Notes: generated from the sequence alone by a model not told the origin. A DNA stretch of 64,000 nt from Blastobasis lacticolella (GCA_905147135.1 LR990053.1:9002501-9066500), one strand, 5' to 3'; shown: positions 1 to 10,298, counted from the first letter of the stretch. Program-made: numbers and translations.

Positions 1-1005
1 TTTCATCCCTATTTATCTAATGGTAGGGTCCATCAGATTGATTACCTATCCCTAATACTCTATACAAAAATTTGCCATCATGGTCATAATAACAGTCGTC
101 TATTTTGTATGTTGCTCCTCTTTTATAAGCTTTTTCTGATAATCTTTTGGTTTTATTACTGCATTATCTGTAGGTTTAATTTCAGTACTTAGGTAACCTA
201 TGCCACTTTCATCTAATAGTTTAATTTCTTTACTTAATTCTTCATTTGTAGATTCATTATTTTCAGAGTAATTTATTTCTGACAACATTTTATCTGGTAT
301 ACTAACATCGTCACCCTTATCTAGTCTTTTTCGAATTCTAGATGTTAACTCATCAAGGGTTATTTTTTCTGAACGATGACTTTTCGAACAAGTATCAGAT
401 TCAGTTATTGCCAAGGTTGATTCTTCCTTAGGCGAAAAGTTATTTTTTTGCTCGGATTTCTCATCACTCATTGCACATTGATGAATTATTCTTTCAAATT
501 CTCCTAGATCTTCTGTAGGAGTGACATCAAGTTTCACAGATTTCTTGCTCAAAGGTGGAATGGTTCTTTCTGAAAACTTTAAAAAGTGTTTACGTAGATC
601 TTCTGATATGTCGACAGTATTTTCTTTGAGTTCCTTCCAGTTTCTCATAGCTGATGCATCATGACGGGCTATACGTTGTTCAGTAACTGGTTGCCATGGG
701 TATTTTAAAAGTTTCTGTAACATAAGGATAAGTTTACATTAATTTAAGACAACATGAAACTTCTTTTATTCATAAAAAAATAACTGACGGTTATGAGATT
801 TGTTGAGTTTTGGCAGATACTTATTTAGTATTAAATGAACTTGCAATAATAAGATCATGCCTACTGACATATTGAGAATGGCTTTACTAAAATTTATTTT
901 AAATATATTTTTTGTTTCTTAATTCTGACCCATATTTTAGCTTTCAATTTAGGCAGGTACTGCTTGCATCTATCTTTACGGTGACATAAAAGTTAGCTGC
1001 AAGCA
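1..1005 (-). pseudogene. Partial duplicate of the neugrin-like gene (last exon plus part of intron 2), frameshifted
   Basis: The stretch matches 27801-28823 almost base for base, including the splice acceptor (TTATGTTACAG, exon start at 714) and roughly 290 bases of the intron before it. It is therefore a DNA-level copy and not a processed one. The exon reads in the neugrin frame from 714 down to about 145. There a 19-base deletion relative to the other copy shifts the frame, so the conserved C-terminal stretch is lost and translation ends at 100; the original stop would be at 17-19. The homology starts at base 1, so the copy probably continues to the left of the window. No counterpart of exons 1 and 2 is found to its right, where the match stops near 1005. 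It is a truncated duplicate with no visible promoter and is probably not functional. An allelic misassembly is the main alternative to a real duplication. Confidence 0.85.
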
Positions 1006-1616
1006 CTATAAGCTATCTTTTTGACCCTACTGTCTATGCAACTTGCTACTTACCCTAAAATACTCGCGTCCGCTGAGTCGCTTGTCGACGCTAGCGCACA
1101 TACTTTGTTACTTACTTGCTACATTAAAATCGTACCGTGTTTGAGACCTCAGTGCTTAATAATTGCGAGTTATTTAACCAAAAGTACCATGGATTATCAT
1201 AATACAGGTAAGAATAGTCTTATTTATTACGATTCACTGATGTTTACATGTATTTGTATGGTTCAAAATAAATTTACAATTGTCTCTATTATTTAAGCAG
1301 TTTTTATCTGAATTATACATTTCAAAGTGATAATAGTTATCCTTCCGAGTGCTTCCGAGTAACGATTTCTTATGTAACGGATGACAAAAACGGTCATTTG
1401 ATAGTTGTTTCACGAACTGAGTGCTACTTTATGCTACTTTCGACAAAACTTACGCTTTAGTTTAGGTGTTAGCTAAAAAGTATTAACCGTTATTTTGGAG
1501 CAAATTATGAAATGTTTTCTTTATTATTGTTTCAGGGTTACCAGGGGGCTCTAACTACAATGTTGTAACTAAAATATACATGTTCAATAAAATGCAACAA
1601 CAAAAATTGCCATCTT
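1006..1616. other. Spacer without recognisable gene
   Basis: Lies between the end of the neugrin duplicate and the first readable part of the transposase-like pseudogene. An open frame at 1021-1296 starts with TTG and has no recognisable motif. I see no repeat shared with the rest of the window. Confidence 0.4.
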
Positions 1617-2039
1617 TTGGCGAGAAAGAAGATTATTTGGAAAATTACCGTTTATCGTCTGACAATAGCTTTGGATTTTGGCTTATCTATCCTTCACGCC
1701 AGGATTCGCTTGTTTGAAAGTGTTTTGCACCTTTCTTACAAGCTTCCGATAAAAAAATGGCAAGTGAGATCAGACTCGGACAAAGTTACAGTTAAAGAAA
1801 GGAAAGCTAGCATACAACAAAGATTTAGAAACGAAACTGGATTAATTGTAGACGTGCCGATAGCTGGGTTTGGTAATACCAATGATGGTAACACCAGCAG
1901 GCGCTTTTTCGGTGACCCATAGAAGGCTGCAGAAATAACCGGTATCGATTACAACCTGATTCAGATAATTCTAGAGGTAATTTCAAGCGGCTATAAAGTT
2001 GACTTAAAAAAATTTGCTCAATACTGTTAGGACACAGCA
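1617..2039 (+). pseudogene. RAG1/Transib-like transposase, 5' fragment of a split pseudogene
   Basis: From about 1690 the frame reads like a recurrent invertebrate protein family, with a landmark GFGNTNDGNTSRRFF near 1866-1910. This resembles the GNFARKL region of RAG1 and equivalent Transib positions. The frame is broken by TAG at 1920-1922 and again by TAG at 2028-2030, yet the residues on either side continue the family pattern (AAEITGIDYNLIQ, then VISSGYKVDLKKF). The reading resumes in the same frame at 7965 after the inserted retrotransposon. Upstream of about 1690 the homology fades and I cannot place a start. What is seen is one frame with two stops and a 5.9-kb insertion. The link to RAG1/Transib is my inference from motif order and rests mainly on the 3' fragment. 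Alternatively it belongs to another DDE transposase family or is a domesticated host gene copy. Confidence 0.6.
2028..2039. repeat. Target-site duplication, left copy
   Basis: TAGGACACAGCA is identical to 7953-7964. The pair brackets the non-LTR element exactly and marks its insertion point in the transposase-like frame. Confidence 0.9.
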
Positions 2040-2715
2040 CAGTCCTGTAGTATGCAGGACAGCTGCGAATAAAGGGAAACCGAAATAAGCAGTCCCGGAC
2101 CGAGGCGGTAGGGCCAACAGGGAGTGTTGGGGTATCTCAGCTGCGTGAGTACCCCATGAAAAGACAAGAAATCCCGATGACGACCCCACGACATGGCGAA
2201 CAAACACCGCCATCAAATAGGTGTTGCCCAGCAGCTCTTTAAACTGTGACTGATTCGTGGCACAACAGTCACGGGCCCGATTCGCCACCGTATAATTTAT
2301 TATGCGGGCTAGCGACGGGTAGAACCGTACCACCCACGTGTTTGTGCCGTGCGTGGAGACCCGTACGGGGGGATGAAGGAATCCTGGTGGCTGAGCGTGA
2401 GGAGGGCCGGCGGTTGTGCCCGCTGATCGCAACACGCCTCTTTGGTCTGGAGTTCCTCTCAAACGGGCGGTCTTGGGCTAGCCACTCAGGATCAATCGGC
2501 TGTGGATTCCACTTAATGGTCATGGCCATGCTGAGATGGCCAGGGTGTACGGCCCAGCAAGCTGGACACTACGAGCTGTCGATGTCGCGCATGACTCCCA
2601 ACTCTTCGTCCCTATATTCTTCCGGTAGTCCTGGTGCCCCTTAAAAAGGGCACCCCAGGTTCGGGCTCCGTGGCGGGTGGGAAGCCGGAAGGATGAAAAC
2701 CAATAACACTCCATT

Positions 2716-4229
2716 ATGTATACCGGAAAATGCAACCAACCAAACTTAACATCCAAAAATAAGCACGCGCAGGGACAGCGCGGCAACGGAGGTAAGCCTC
2801 CGACACGTGGCAGGCGGCCTGCGGGCCCCATACCGGTGGGTGTTGGTTCCACGGAGAAATCCCTGGGACCAGGGCCGGCCGGTACGGGTGGCCCCACCGT
2901 CGTAGTTGAGGTTCCGGCCGGAGTGGCAGTAGCTGGGAACACAGGGGCAGACAACTCTGCTGCTGGGCCTAGTGAAGCGACGCCGAGCCAGGTGACCACA
3001 ACTCAAAAACAACAACCAGAGCCCGACCCAATGGACGAGGGATGGACTCTGGTGGCCCCGCGGGTACCAGCCAACGTGGCTGAAGGGACCCGTAAAGTGA
3101 GGCCCAGCAAGAAGAAGAGGGCAAAAGAACGCAGACGCCTTGAATCTCTTTCCAGTGAAGGGGAACCGCAACCTGGGACGTCCAAGGACGCTGGGCTGCC
3201 GGCCACAGGTGAGGCAACTCATCCTGCGGCAAGCAGACCGCCTCCAAAGGCGTACCGGCCATGCAGGAACCCTGGAACTGCGCTGCAAGGTATTGTTGGT
3301 CACGGGGAGGCGCAGACCCCAGTCAAGAGGAACCGTCTCGACGAGACCATCACGCCGAGGGAGGGTCCTAAACGGCTGAAGTATGCGACTCCACGTAGAC
3401 CACAGCCTGGTAGCTACGCTGATGCAGCGAAGCCTAACTTGGTGGTAGGGATCACCAACCAGAAAAACCATCTGGGCCGGGAACAAGCCACTGAGGTGGA
3501 AAAACTACTCTGCCAGAAGATAATGGAGGCAGCGAGCAACAACATGAGGCTAAGCCCGGGCTTCCAAGGGAAACCAATTTACACGGATGGTAATCTGAAG
3601 CTGTGGTGTCTTAGTACCGAAGCCAAGGAATGGGTTAGGTACACACTACAGAACGTCATCCTGAGCAGTGGGGATACCATCTGTGTAAAAGAAGAACATG
3701 AGCTCCAACGACGCGTTCGCTGCGGAATACTGGTACCCGGTGAATGGCCTGATGCTAAACTCATAGGTAAAACACTTCGTTACCAAAACGATTGGGCACA
3801 AGTGGACACCTGGCGAGTTCACAAAGTCGACGTGCAGACGGGGAACACCTTCGTCGTGGTCAGCGTCCCGGAAGCTATCGTCCCCACACTGCTGGAGAGA
3901 GAACGTAGGCTGTGCGTCTGGGGTCAGTCTACGTGAAGTTTCAGGTCGTGGGGGGGAAGTTTTCGGAGCGCCCGGCGGGAAGAGCCGAAGAGGAGGAGAA
4001 GCAGGACACCCCACCGGCACAGACGGAGAAACTTGGCCCAATCGTAGTGACGGATACGGTGGCCGCCCCAGGCCCTACAACACTCCAGCCAGAGCCATTG
4101 CTACCGACACCGTCGGCGCTGCCGATGGATACCGCCATACCGGGATCCAGCGGCAGCGACGACGAATGCACCCGCAACCTAGGTAGGCGACATGAGCCTG
4201 GACGAGGAGGAGAAAGCGCTTATGGATGA
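2716..4229 (+). CDS. ORF1 (Gag-like) protein of the non-LTR element, with one frame break
   Basis: Frame 1 runs from ATG 2716 to TGA 3936 (406 codons). The N-terminal half is basic and rich in Pro/Gly with a Lys/Arg patch (PSKKKRAKERRR). The last 180 or so residues form a compact region that looks like the DUF4780 domain of insect non-LTR ORF1 proteins, ending VPTLLERERRLCVWGQ. A second frame overlaps at 3912-3936, continues the expected sense (GSVYVKFQVVGGKFSERPAG) and runs to TGA 4227-4229. A one- or two-base indel around 3912-3925 most simply explains the switch; a programmed frameshift is possible but I see no convincing slippery site. The protein normally binds element RNA to form the RNP. 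The joined product would be about 500 residues. Confidence 0.75.
4226..4229 (+). promoter_or_regulatory. ATGA stop-start overlap between ORF1 and ORF2
   Basis: The TGA ending the second ORF1 frame (4227-4229) shares bases with the ORF2 ATG (4226-4228), immediately followed by a second in-frame ATG. Such overlaps are used for termination-reinitiation in several insect non-LTR elements. Function here is inferred from the arrangement only. Confidence 0.6.
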
Positions 4230-7200
4230 TGGCGCTGAGTTCGCATAACCCCCATATCAATATCATCCAAATCAACCTCCATCATAGTCAAACCGCCACG
4301 GCTCAACTACGCAAATGGCTGGAGGTCCACAACACCACCATCGCCCTAATCCAAGAGCCATGGGTAAGGGCGGACCGCATATGCGGTCTCCTACATACAG
4401 GAGGTAAGATATACAATTCGACTGAATCACCCAGAACATGCATATACACTAGTAACAATATACATGCACAACAACTCCTTAACTACTGTTCCAGAGACCT
4501 AACAGCTATAAGGATAACCAACAAACTCGATCCCAATCAGCAGGACATGGTCATTGCATCAGTCTACATGCCAGAACAGGACGACCCGCCACCTAATGAG
4601 CTAATCCAGCTGGTAAAATGGTGCGAGGAATCGAAGCTGGAGCTCATTGTTGGGACGGACGCAAATGCACATCATCCATTATGGGGGATGAAGAACGAAA
4701 ATAACAGAGGTAAACTTCTAGTTGAATACCTGTTTACAACTAACCTGCTAATTATTAACAACGGTGCAGAACCGACCTTTGTAAACAAAAGAAGTCAAAC
4801 GATAATTGATCTAACACTAGCTACAGAAAACGCGGCCAAACTAATAAAGAACTGGAGAGTCTCTTCTGAGGCATCCTGCTCAGACCACAGGTGGATTCTG
4901 TACGATCTAAATATAGCTAATACTAACACGGTACTACGTAGAAACCCGCGAAAGACAAATATTAATACATACAAAGCTCTGGTTGAGGAAGAGGCTAAAC
5001 GCATGAGTAAGCCATTGAAATTAACCGAGACACAACAAATAGAAAAACATGTAGAACAACTAACAAAGCTAATCATTAACTGCTATCATAACAGCTGTCC
5101 CAAACCAGGAGTCTCCAATCCCACCGCCAAACAGCAACCGTGGTGGGGTCCTAAATTAGATAGAATTAGGAAAAAGGTGAGACAACGGTTCAACAGAGCA
5201 ATGAACACTAGATCTGAGGAAGACTGGGAACTATACAAAGACGAAAAAGCAAAGTACAAAAAAGAAATCAGATACATGAAGTACACCACATGGAAAAAGT
5301 ACTGTACCAACATCGAATCCAACGAACAGGCAAATCGGGTTAGGAAAGTCTTATCCAAACCTATGGAAACACAGCAAGGTGTACTGCGCAAACCAGACAA
5401 TACAATGACAAGCACTGCTGAGGAGTCGGAAGAAACCCTGCTACAAACACACTTCCCCGGTTGTAAAATCCACAATATAAACAACTCGGACATCACCGAG
5501 GAAGTATACACACCCAACGCAGAGGACTGGAAAATCGCAGGTGAAGTAGTTACCAGTGAGTCAGTAAAGTGGGCCATTAACAGTTTCCAAACATTTAAAG
5601 CGGCAGGGCCAGACGAAATATTTCCTGGACTTCTACAATGGGCGGGCGAAAGCACGACACACCTGCTGACGGATATATTAAGAGCATGTTTGGCTCACAG
5701 ATATATACCGAATAAATGGCGGAAGGTAAGAGTCACCTTTATACCAAAACCAGGAAAAAGTGATTACACCGATACAAAATCGTTCAGACCTATCAGTCTT
5801 ACCTCCTTCCTCCTTAAGACTCTCGAACGCCTGTGCGACAAGGAGATTAGAGATAAGGCACTCATAAAACACCCCTTGCACAAAAATCAACATGCATATA
5901 CAAAGGGTAAATCTACAGAATCGGCACTACACGCAGTAGTCGGAAAAATCGAAAATGCAATTCAAAATAAAGCAATATGCTTAGGTACTTTTATAGATAT
6001 AGAGGGGGCCTTTGATAAAACAAATTTTAAAAGTATTAAAAACGCATTAAACAAACACAATGTCCCGACAACTATCTCGGGATGGATAGAGAACATGCTT
6101 AGCAAAAGAGTAATTCAACTAGATAGCAATCCTAACAAACAGGTGTCAGTGGTAAGAGGATGCCCACAAGGTGGAGTCCTGTCGCCTTTACTATGGAATT
6201 TGGTGGCTAACACACTAATATCTAAACTAAACTCTAACTATTTTTTCACAGTAGGTTATGCTGACGATCTGGCCATACTCATTACTGGAAATAACGCGGA
6301 CACCGTCACTGGAGTTACACAGAGGGCTCTGAAAATGGTGGAACAGTGGTGTAATGAGTATGGACTCTCAGTCAATCCAACGAAGACAGAGATGGTAATG
6401 TTTACGAATAAACGGCTTTTAGGTAATTATAGACTACCAAGTCTCTTTAAAACACAACTTACTCTATCAACGGAGGTAAAATATCTAGGAGTAATACTTG
6501 ATAACAAATTAAACTGGAACAACCACATTGAATCAAGGTACAACAAAGCTACAATATCCTTCTGGCAATGCAGGAGGTTGATAGGGAAGACCTGGGGACT
6601 ATCCCCCAAAATCATAATGTGGCTATACAAAACAGTGATTAGGTCTATGTTCTGCTACGGAGCAGTGGTATGGTGGACTAAGACCAAACAATCCACCACT
6701 ATAGCAAAATTACAAAAACTACAAAGGCTAGCCTGCATGGCAGCTAGCGGATGCATGAGGACAACCCCAACTGCAGCCCTGGAGGCTATGCTGAACCTTA
6801 CACCACTTCACCTTCACGTACAACAAGAGGCAGCAATAGCTATTGTACGTTTAAAACACTCAAACCTATTGGACAAAGTGCCGTTCCCGCATACGGAACT
6901 TTACTATGATGAAACAAAAAGGGAACCAATGATGGAGGCCATCAGCGACCGAATATCAAAGCAGGTAGAAACGGTCAAGAAGTACAAGATCCATCGGTAC
7001 GAGGACCCGAAGGAGGGTCAAAACATACGGGAAGTAAGGATCTTTACTGACGGGTCCAAGACAGACTCAGGTACAGGTTGCGGAGTTTTCTCTGAAGACC
7101 TAAACATCAAAATAGCTGCCCCACTGGGTAAGTACAATACGATCTTTCAAGCGGAGTGCATGGGAATCATCCTAGCCACACACGCGGTGCGAGACAAGAA

Positions 7201-7864
7201 GGTAGAACAACAGCCTATTAGGATCCTATCAGACAGCAGGGCAGTACTCCTGGCCCTTGAAAACAACAACATAACCTCGGGGCTTCTACTCGACTGTCGC
7301 AAGTGTTTAAATGAGGTATGTAAAACAAATCCTATAACCCTACAATGGATTAAAGGACACAGCGGATCGAGGGGGAATGATGCAGCTGACGAGTTGGCCA
7401 GAAGAGGCTCAAGTACGAAGCCCACAGGCCCGGAACCAATTCTACCTATGCCATTTGCATGGACCCGTAAACATCTGGTGGACAGAATTAAGGTAAAACA
7501 TAATCAACTCTGGTCATCACTAGAGGAATGCAGGCAAGCCAAGGAGGCTCTACCGAAAATTAACCCATCCCTCTCTAAAAGGCTCTTAAAACTAACCAAA
7601 AAGCAACTCCGTCTGGTAACCGGAGCTTTAACGGGACACGGTCCATTTAATAAACACCTCTTTACCATAGGTCTCACCGACAGCCCCTTGTGCAGAGCCT
7701 GCCTGAAGGAGGAAGAGACAGCAGCACACATCCTGCAGACATGCGAGGGGGTGGCATCATACAGGCATGAACATCTCGGACAGCCACAGACCCTTCCAGA
7801 GACGTTTGTAAAACTGAAAGGGTTACTACGTTTCCTGGAGGAGTTAGGATGGCAGGAACAATAG
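4226..7864 (+). CDS. ORF2 polyprotein: APE endonuclease, reverse transcriptase, RNase H
   Basis: Intact 1212-codon frame from ATG 4226. The N-terminal APE-type endonuclease shows QINLHHSQ, IQEPW (Glu near residue 44), GTDANAHHPLWG and SDHRW. The reverse transcriptase follows with FIPKPGK, SFRPISLTS, the FIDIEGAFD palm motif, CPQGGVLSPLLWN and the catalytic YADD at residues 678-681. RNase H begins with FTDGSKT (Asp near residue 942) and continues with ILSDSRA and IKGHSG. The C-terminus carries a Cys/His cluster (CRACLKEEETAAHILQTC). Together these activities nick the target, prime reverse transcription and remove the RNA strand. It overlaps the end of ORF1 by four bases (ATGA), suggesting coupled translation. 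All catalytic motifs seem present, so the protein could be active if expressed. Confidence 0.95.
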   Translation: MMALSSHNPHINIIQINLHHSQTATAQLRKWLEVHNTTIALIQEPWVRADRICGLLHTGGKIYNSTESPRTCIYTSNNIHAQQLLNYCSRDLTAIRITNKLDPNQQDMVIASVYMPEQDDPPPNELIQLVKWCEESKLELIVGTDANAHHPLWGMKNENNRGKLLVEYLFTTNLLIINNGAEPTFVNKRSQTIIDLTLATENAAKLIKNWRVSSEASCSDHRWILYDLNIANTNTVLRRNPRKTNINTYKALVEEEAKRMSKPLKLTETQQIEKHVEQLTKLIINCYHNSCPKPGVSNPTAKQQPWWGPKLDRIRKKVRQRFNRAMNTRSEEDWELYKDEKAKYKKEIRYMKYTTWKKYCTNIESNEQANRVRKVLSKPMETQQGVLRKPDNTMTSTAEESEETLLQTHFPGCKIHNINNSDITEEVYTPNAEDWKIAGEVVTSESVKWAINSFQTFKAAGPDEIFPGLLQWAGESTTHLLTDILRACLAHRYIPNKWRKVRVTFIPKPGKSDYTDTKSFRPISLTSFLLKTLERLCDKEIRDKALIKHPLHKNQHAYTKGKSTESALHAVVGKIENAIQNKAICLGTFIDIEGAFDKTNFKSIKNALNKHNVPTTISGWIENMLSKRVIQLDSNPNKQVSVVRGCPQGGVLSPLLWNLVANTLISKLNSNYFFTVGYADDLAILITGNNADTVTGVTQRALKMVEQWCNEYGLSVNPTKTEMVMFTNKRLLGNYRLPSLFKTQLTLSTEVKYLGVILDNKLNWNNHIESRYNKATISFWQCRRLIGKTWGLSPKIIMWLYKTVIRSMFCYGAVVWWTKTKQSTTIAKLQKLQRLACMAASGCMRTTPTAALEAMLNLTPLHLHVQQEAAIAIVRLKHSNLLDKVPFPHTELYYDETKREPMMEAISDRISKQVETVKKYKIHRYEDPKEGQNIREVRIFTDGSKTDSGTGCGVFSEDLNIKIAAPLGKYNTIFQAECMGIILATHAVRDKKVEQQPIRILSDSRAVLLALENNNITSGLLLDCRKCLNEVCKTNPITLQWIKGHSGSRGNDAADELARRGSSTKPTGPEPILPMPFAWTRKHLVDRIKVKHNQLWSSLEECRQAKEALPKINPSLSKRLLKLTKKQLRLVTGALTGHGPFNKHLFTIGLTDSPLCRACLKEEETAAHILQTCEGVASYRHEHLGQPQTLPETFVKLKGLLRFLEELGWQEQ

Positions 7865-7952
7865 GGTATCCTGGAGTATACCATATCCACGCAGAATGGG
7901 CGCAAGTTCGCCTGAATGCGGAAAACGGCCCGGATACATCTATCTATCTATC

Positions 7953-7964
7953 TAGGACACAGCA
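7953..7964. repeat. Target-site duplication, right copy
   Basis: Identical to 2028-2039, directly after the TATC tail of the retrotransposon. Confidence 0.9.
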
Positions 7965-8378
7965 AAAGTCTACCTCTCGCTCTATGACTGGCATCCGATG
8001 ACCCCGACTATGCACAACATTTTGATGCATGGTGCTACATTCATGGAAAAGGCGTTATTGCCTATCGGACTATTATCGGAAGAGGCTGCTGAAGCTAGGA
8101 ATAAACATTTCAGAATGTATAGATATAATTTTCCGAGGAAGTTTTCGAGAATAGACAGCAATCAAGATGTATTGAATCGCCTTCTACTGTCCTCGGATCC
8201 ACTGATCACAAGTCTGAGGCCAAAGCCAAAGAGCAGAATGCATCCTTTTTCAAAAGAAGCGATGGCTATGTTTTTGCTACCTTCTCCAGAATCTGAAAAT
8301 TATTCAGATTCGGAATCTGAAACAGAACAGGTCGCAGAAAGTGACGATGAACCCTGGCATTCTTCCTCATCAAATTGA
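7965..8378 (+). pseudogene. RAG1/Transib-like transposase, 3' fragment
   Basis: Continues in frame from the 5' fragment across the target-site duplication (AQYC, stop, DTAKVYLSLYDWHPM). It runs open to TGA at 8376-8378. Key stretch: TPTMHNILMHGATFM, then LLPIGLLSEEAAEARNKHFR and RKFSR. In RAG1 the region around the third catalytic acidic residue has the same order (a HKTLAH-like motif, then a SEGNESGNK-like motif and a basic FRRFRK-like run), so the first Glu of SEEAAEARNK would be the likely catalytic residue. The tail is acidic and Ser-rich (residues after LLPSPESENYSDSES), unlike RAG1. No target-site structure for the transposase itself was found. It is a pseudogene because of the two stops and the insertion upstream; the family assignment is inference. 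Confidence 0.62.
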
Positions 8379-9077
8379 TTTTATATAAAAATTTACGTAA
8401 TTTGTCGATCAATAACTTTCAAATCATGAATACTCCTTTATTTTATCATCATATCAGCCCATGACGCTCACTGTTGCATAAAAGCCTCCCCAATGGTGGT
8501 CTTGCATATTTTATTAAGTCTTACCTACTTTGGAGCAGAAAAAACCGGAATGCAAAATACCCCTATGTGCGCTGGCGAGGAGAATAAAACAGGACATCGC
8601 GCAGGCGCAGAAGTAAGTACTTCGTAGTAGTACGCTTCGAGTTACTGCCTTCTGTATGTGAATTAGTAAGCTATCTTCGGCCCTAAGACTCGATTTCCGC
8701 TCGCTTATTGACGCTGGACGGCGTCCCGGTAATGAGGTGTCGCCCAGCTCTATCTTGAGCGCTTCGATGCAAGCCATCTAAGACTCTTCTTTCTAAGTAA
8801 TTGAGTAGATTTTTACTTGTAAGACAAAACCATTTCTTGACGCTGGAAAGCGCCCAGGCGGCGATTAATTTCCGTACCTTAATTTTCTAGACCTAGCCAG
8901 AAACGTGAGATTTGGTGCAAGCGACATTCGACCCTGTAGCCAATGTAATAAATAGAACCGATTTTTACTAGCAAGGCATCTGCTATTCGTCTTGCTGGCT
9001 GAATCTGAATCTATGTGACTCAAAGGACCAAGCCGGAGATGGTGCAATCGTAGAAGTGGGTAAATTTTTTTGTTTCT
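8379..9077. other. Intergenic; short RTE-like 3' end near 8446-8492
   Basis: The only recognisable item is a string at 8446-8492 (CATCATATCAGCCCATGACG and following) that matches the terminal sequence of the RTE-like fragment at 25140-25190, in the same orientation. The remainder has no coding or repeat signal I can support. Confidence 0.35.
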
Positions 9078-9567
9078 TAGGTAGAGCTCGTCTAATCTAA
9101 AACGACGCGCCCCACTATCGCATTAACAGACAGAGTGCATGGACTGCTCCATCTTCAAACAATGGGTCCACGTGCATCACGCTAAAAATAAGAAATGACG
9201 ATGTGAAGACTAAAAATTATTATTAAGACTTAAGCATGACTTAAAGCCATTTTTACGTAAATTTTATTGTTATATTTTTTATTATTAATTTGTGATATGG
9301 GTGTAATTCGTTACTTTGCCTGAAATAAAGAAGATTTATTTATTATTTATTAACGCACACAAGCAAGTTTAAAATATGGACGCAATACATATACAAATGC
9401 CGTTGTAATTGGTCATTCAGTTGCCGGTAAGATTCAAACGTAGCAGCACGCGTCGTTCATTGGCTCCCACACAGATGAAGTGTCGTTATCAATATTTGCA
9501 CTCACACATCGAAATCAACTAACTAAGTAGTGGGGCGCGTCATCTTAGACTAAACGAGCTCTACTTA
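9078..9567. mobile_element. MITE with about 40-bp terminal inverted repeats
   Basis: Bases 9078-9117 are the imperfect reverse complement of 9528-9567 (shared cores GTAGAGCTCG and GACGCGCCCCACTA). The interior of about 410 bp is AT-rich and non-coding. CTTAG occurs at both outer edges and may be target duplication or part of the repeat. It is a non-autonomous DNA transposon of unknown superfamily. Confidence 0.75.
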
Positions 9568-9723
9568 GCTTCTTGTAGCGCAGCCAGAGTTATATAGAGC
9601 AAGGGATATTCAATCCCTATGCCTACATAATCAAGACGATTGCAGCTGACAGTACGCTGTACTCGTATGCCATAGCGCTCACGTCACGTTAGCAGTTTTA
9701 TTGTCTTCATAATTTGTCCGTAT
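9568..9723. other. Short spacer between two mobile elements
   Basis: No gene or repeat recognised. Confidence 0.3.
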
Positions 9724-10142
9724 TGTTACGTGCTAGGGTTCGTTATTTGGAGTGAAACACTGATGATAGGTTCCGAAGGTTTATTCTCTTCATTGCTGGT
9801 CCCTCGCAGTCCGTAGGTATCGCCGAAGTCGTAGGATGTCGCAGGTACGCGCAGGTTATCGCTCGGTATTCGCTCCGAAGTTAGTCAAAACTGAACTGTC
9901 TCGCACTAAGCCGGCTGCGGTTTATATACCCCGGCCCCTATATTGGAATGTTCTAGTGAACTAGTCCGAACGTTTTTCGGGAACCACGAATCGAGAAAAG
10001 CCGCGGCAACACGTCCGGATATATTCCAGACGGGCGTGTGTAAAGTAACTATAGACCTTATATGCCAAAACATAAGGTTCATTACGGCTTGCCGCACACT
10101 TATTACGACGTAATAAGTCACGGCGCGCGCGAGTGTTCTACA
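9724..10142 (-). mobile_element. Solo-LTR-like block with TATA box and polyadenylation signal
   Basis: Read on the minus strand, the block is GC-richer than its surroundings. It contains a strong TATA box (GGTATATAAACC, near 9921-9932), then about 140 bases on an AATAAA (near 9779-9786), and it ends CCCTAGCACGTAACA, as LTRs end in CA. The minus-strand start may be TGTAGAACACTC at 10142. No target-site duplication could be confirmed and no internal retroviral-type coding region is present, so the limits are approximate. A short-lived promoter region of another element is the alternative. Confidence 0.45.
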
Positions 10143-10290
10143 ATGCGCGACCGCGACAGTATTGCTACGAAAAACATCGTAAATGTCATCCGTCGGAGTT
10201 TACGTCGAAACTTTCTGTTTCCACGACTGTACGTTTCCTCTTAAAATTTTTCCTCAATGTAGAATTAAAAAAAAAAGTAACAAAACATAT
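10143..10290. other. Spacer between LTR-like block and foldback element
   Basis: AT-rich; nothing recognised. Confidence 0.3.
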
Positions 10291-10298
10291 ACTAGAAA
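10291..10298. repeat. 8-bp target-site duplication of the foldback element, left
   Basis: ACTAGAAA, identical to 11571-11578, directly abutting the exact inverted terminus. Confidence 0.88.

Larger units (their letters stand above)
2040..7952 (+). mobile_element. Near full-length non-LTR retrotransposon (RNase-H-bearing LOA/I/R1 group)
   Basis: The 5913-bp element has a GC-rich 5' untranslated region (2040-2715), an ORF1, a long ORF2 with endonuclease, reverse transcriptase and RNase H, and a 3' tail of TATC repeats (7938-7952) in place of poly(A). A perfect 12-bp target duplication flanks it, so the copy is full length or close to it and young. ORF2 is intact; ORF1 has one frame break. The RNase H domain and the ATGA junction place it near LOA/I-type elements rather than Jockey, which lacks RNase H; the exact clade needs a tree. 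The same kind of tail ends the 86-bp insert at 45540-45625, and a diverged relative lies at 25930-26880. Confidence 0.92.

Noticed and set aside
100..723. Functional second neugrin gene
   Set aside because: Only the last exon is present, with a 19-base deletion that shifts the frame.
1021..1296. 91-codon ORF
   Set aside because: Starts at TTG, no homology, low complexity; not supported as a gene.
2746..3486. 246-codon ORF on the minus strand
   Set aside because: Shadow of the GC-rich ORF1 of the retrotransposon; no motif and no promoter.
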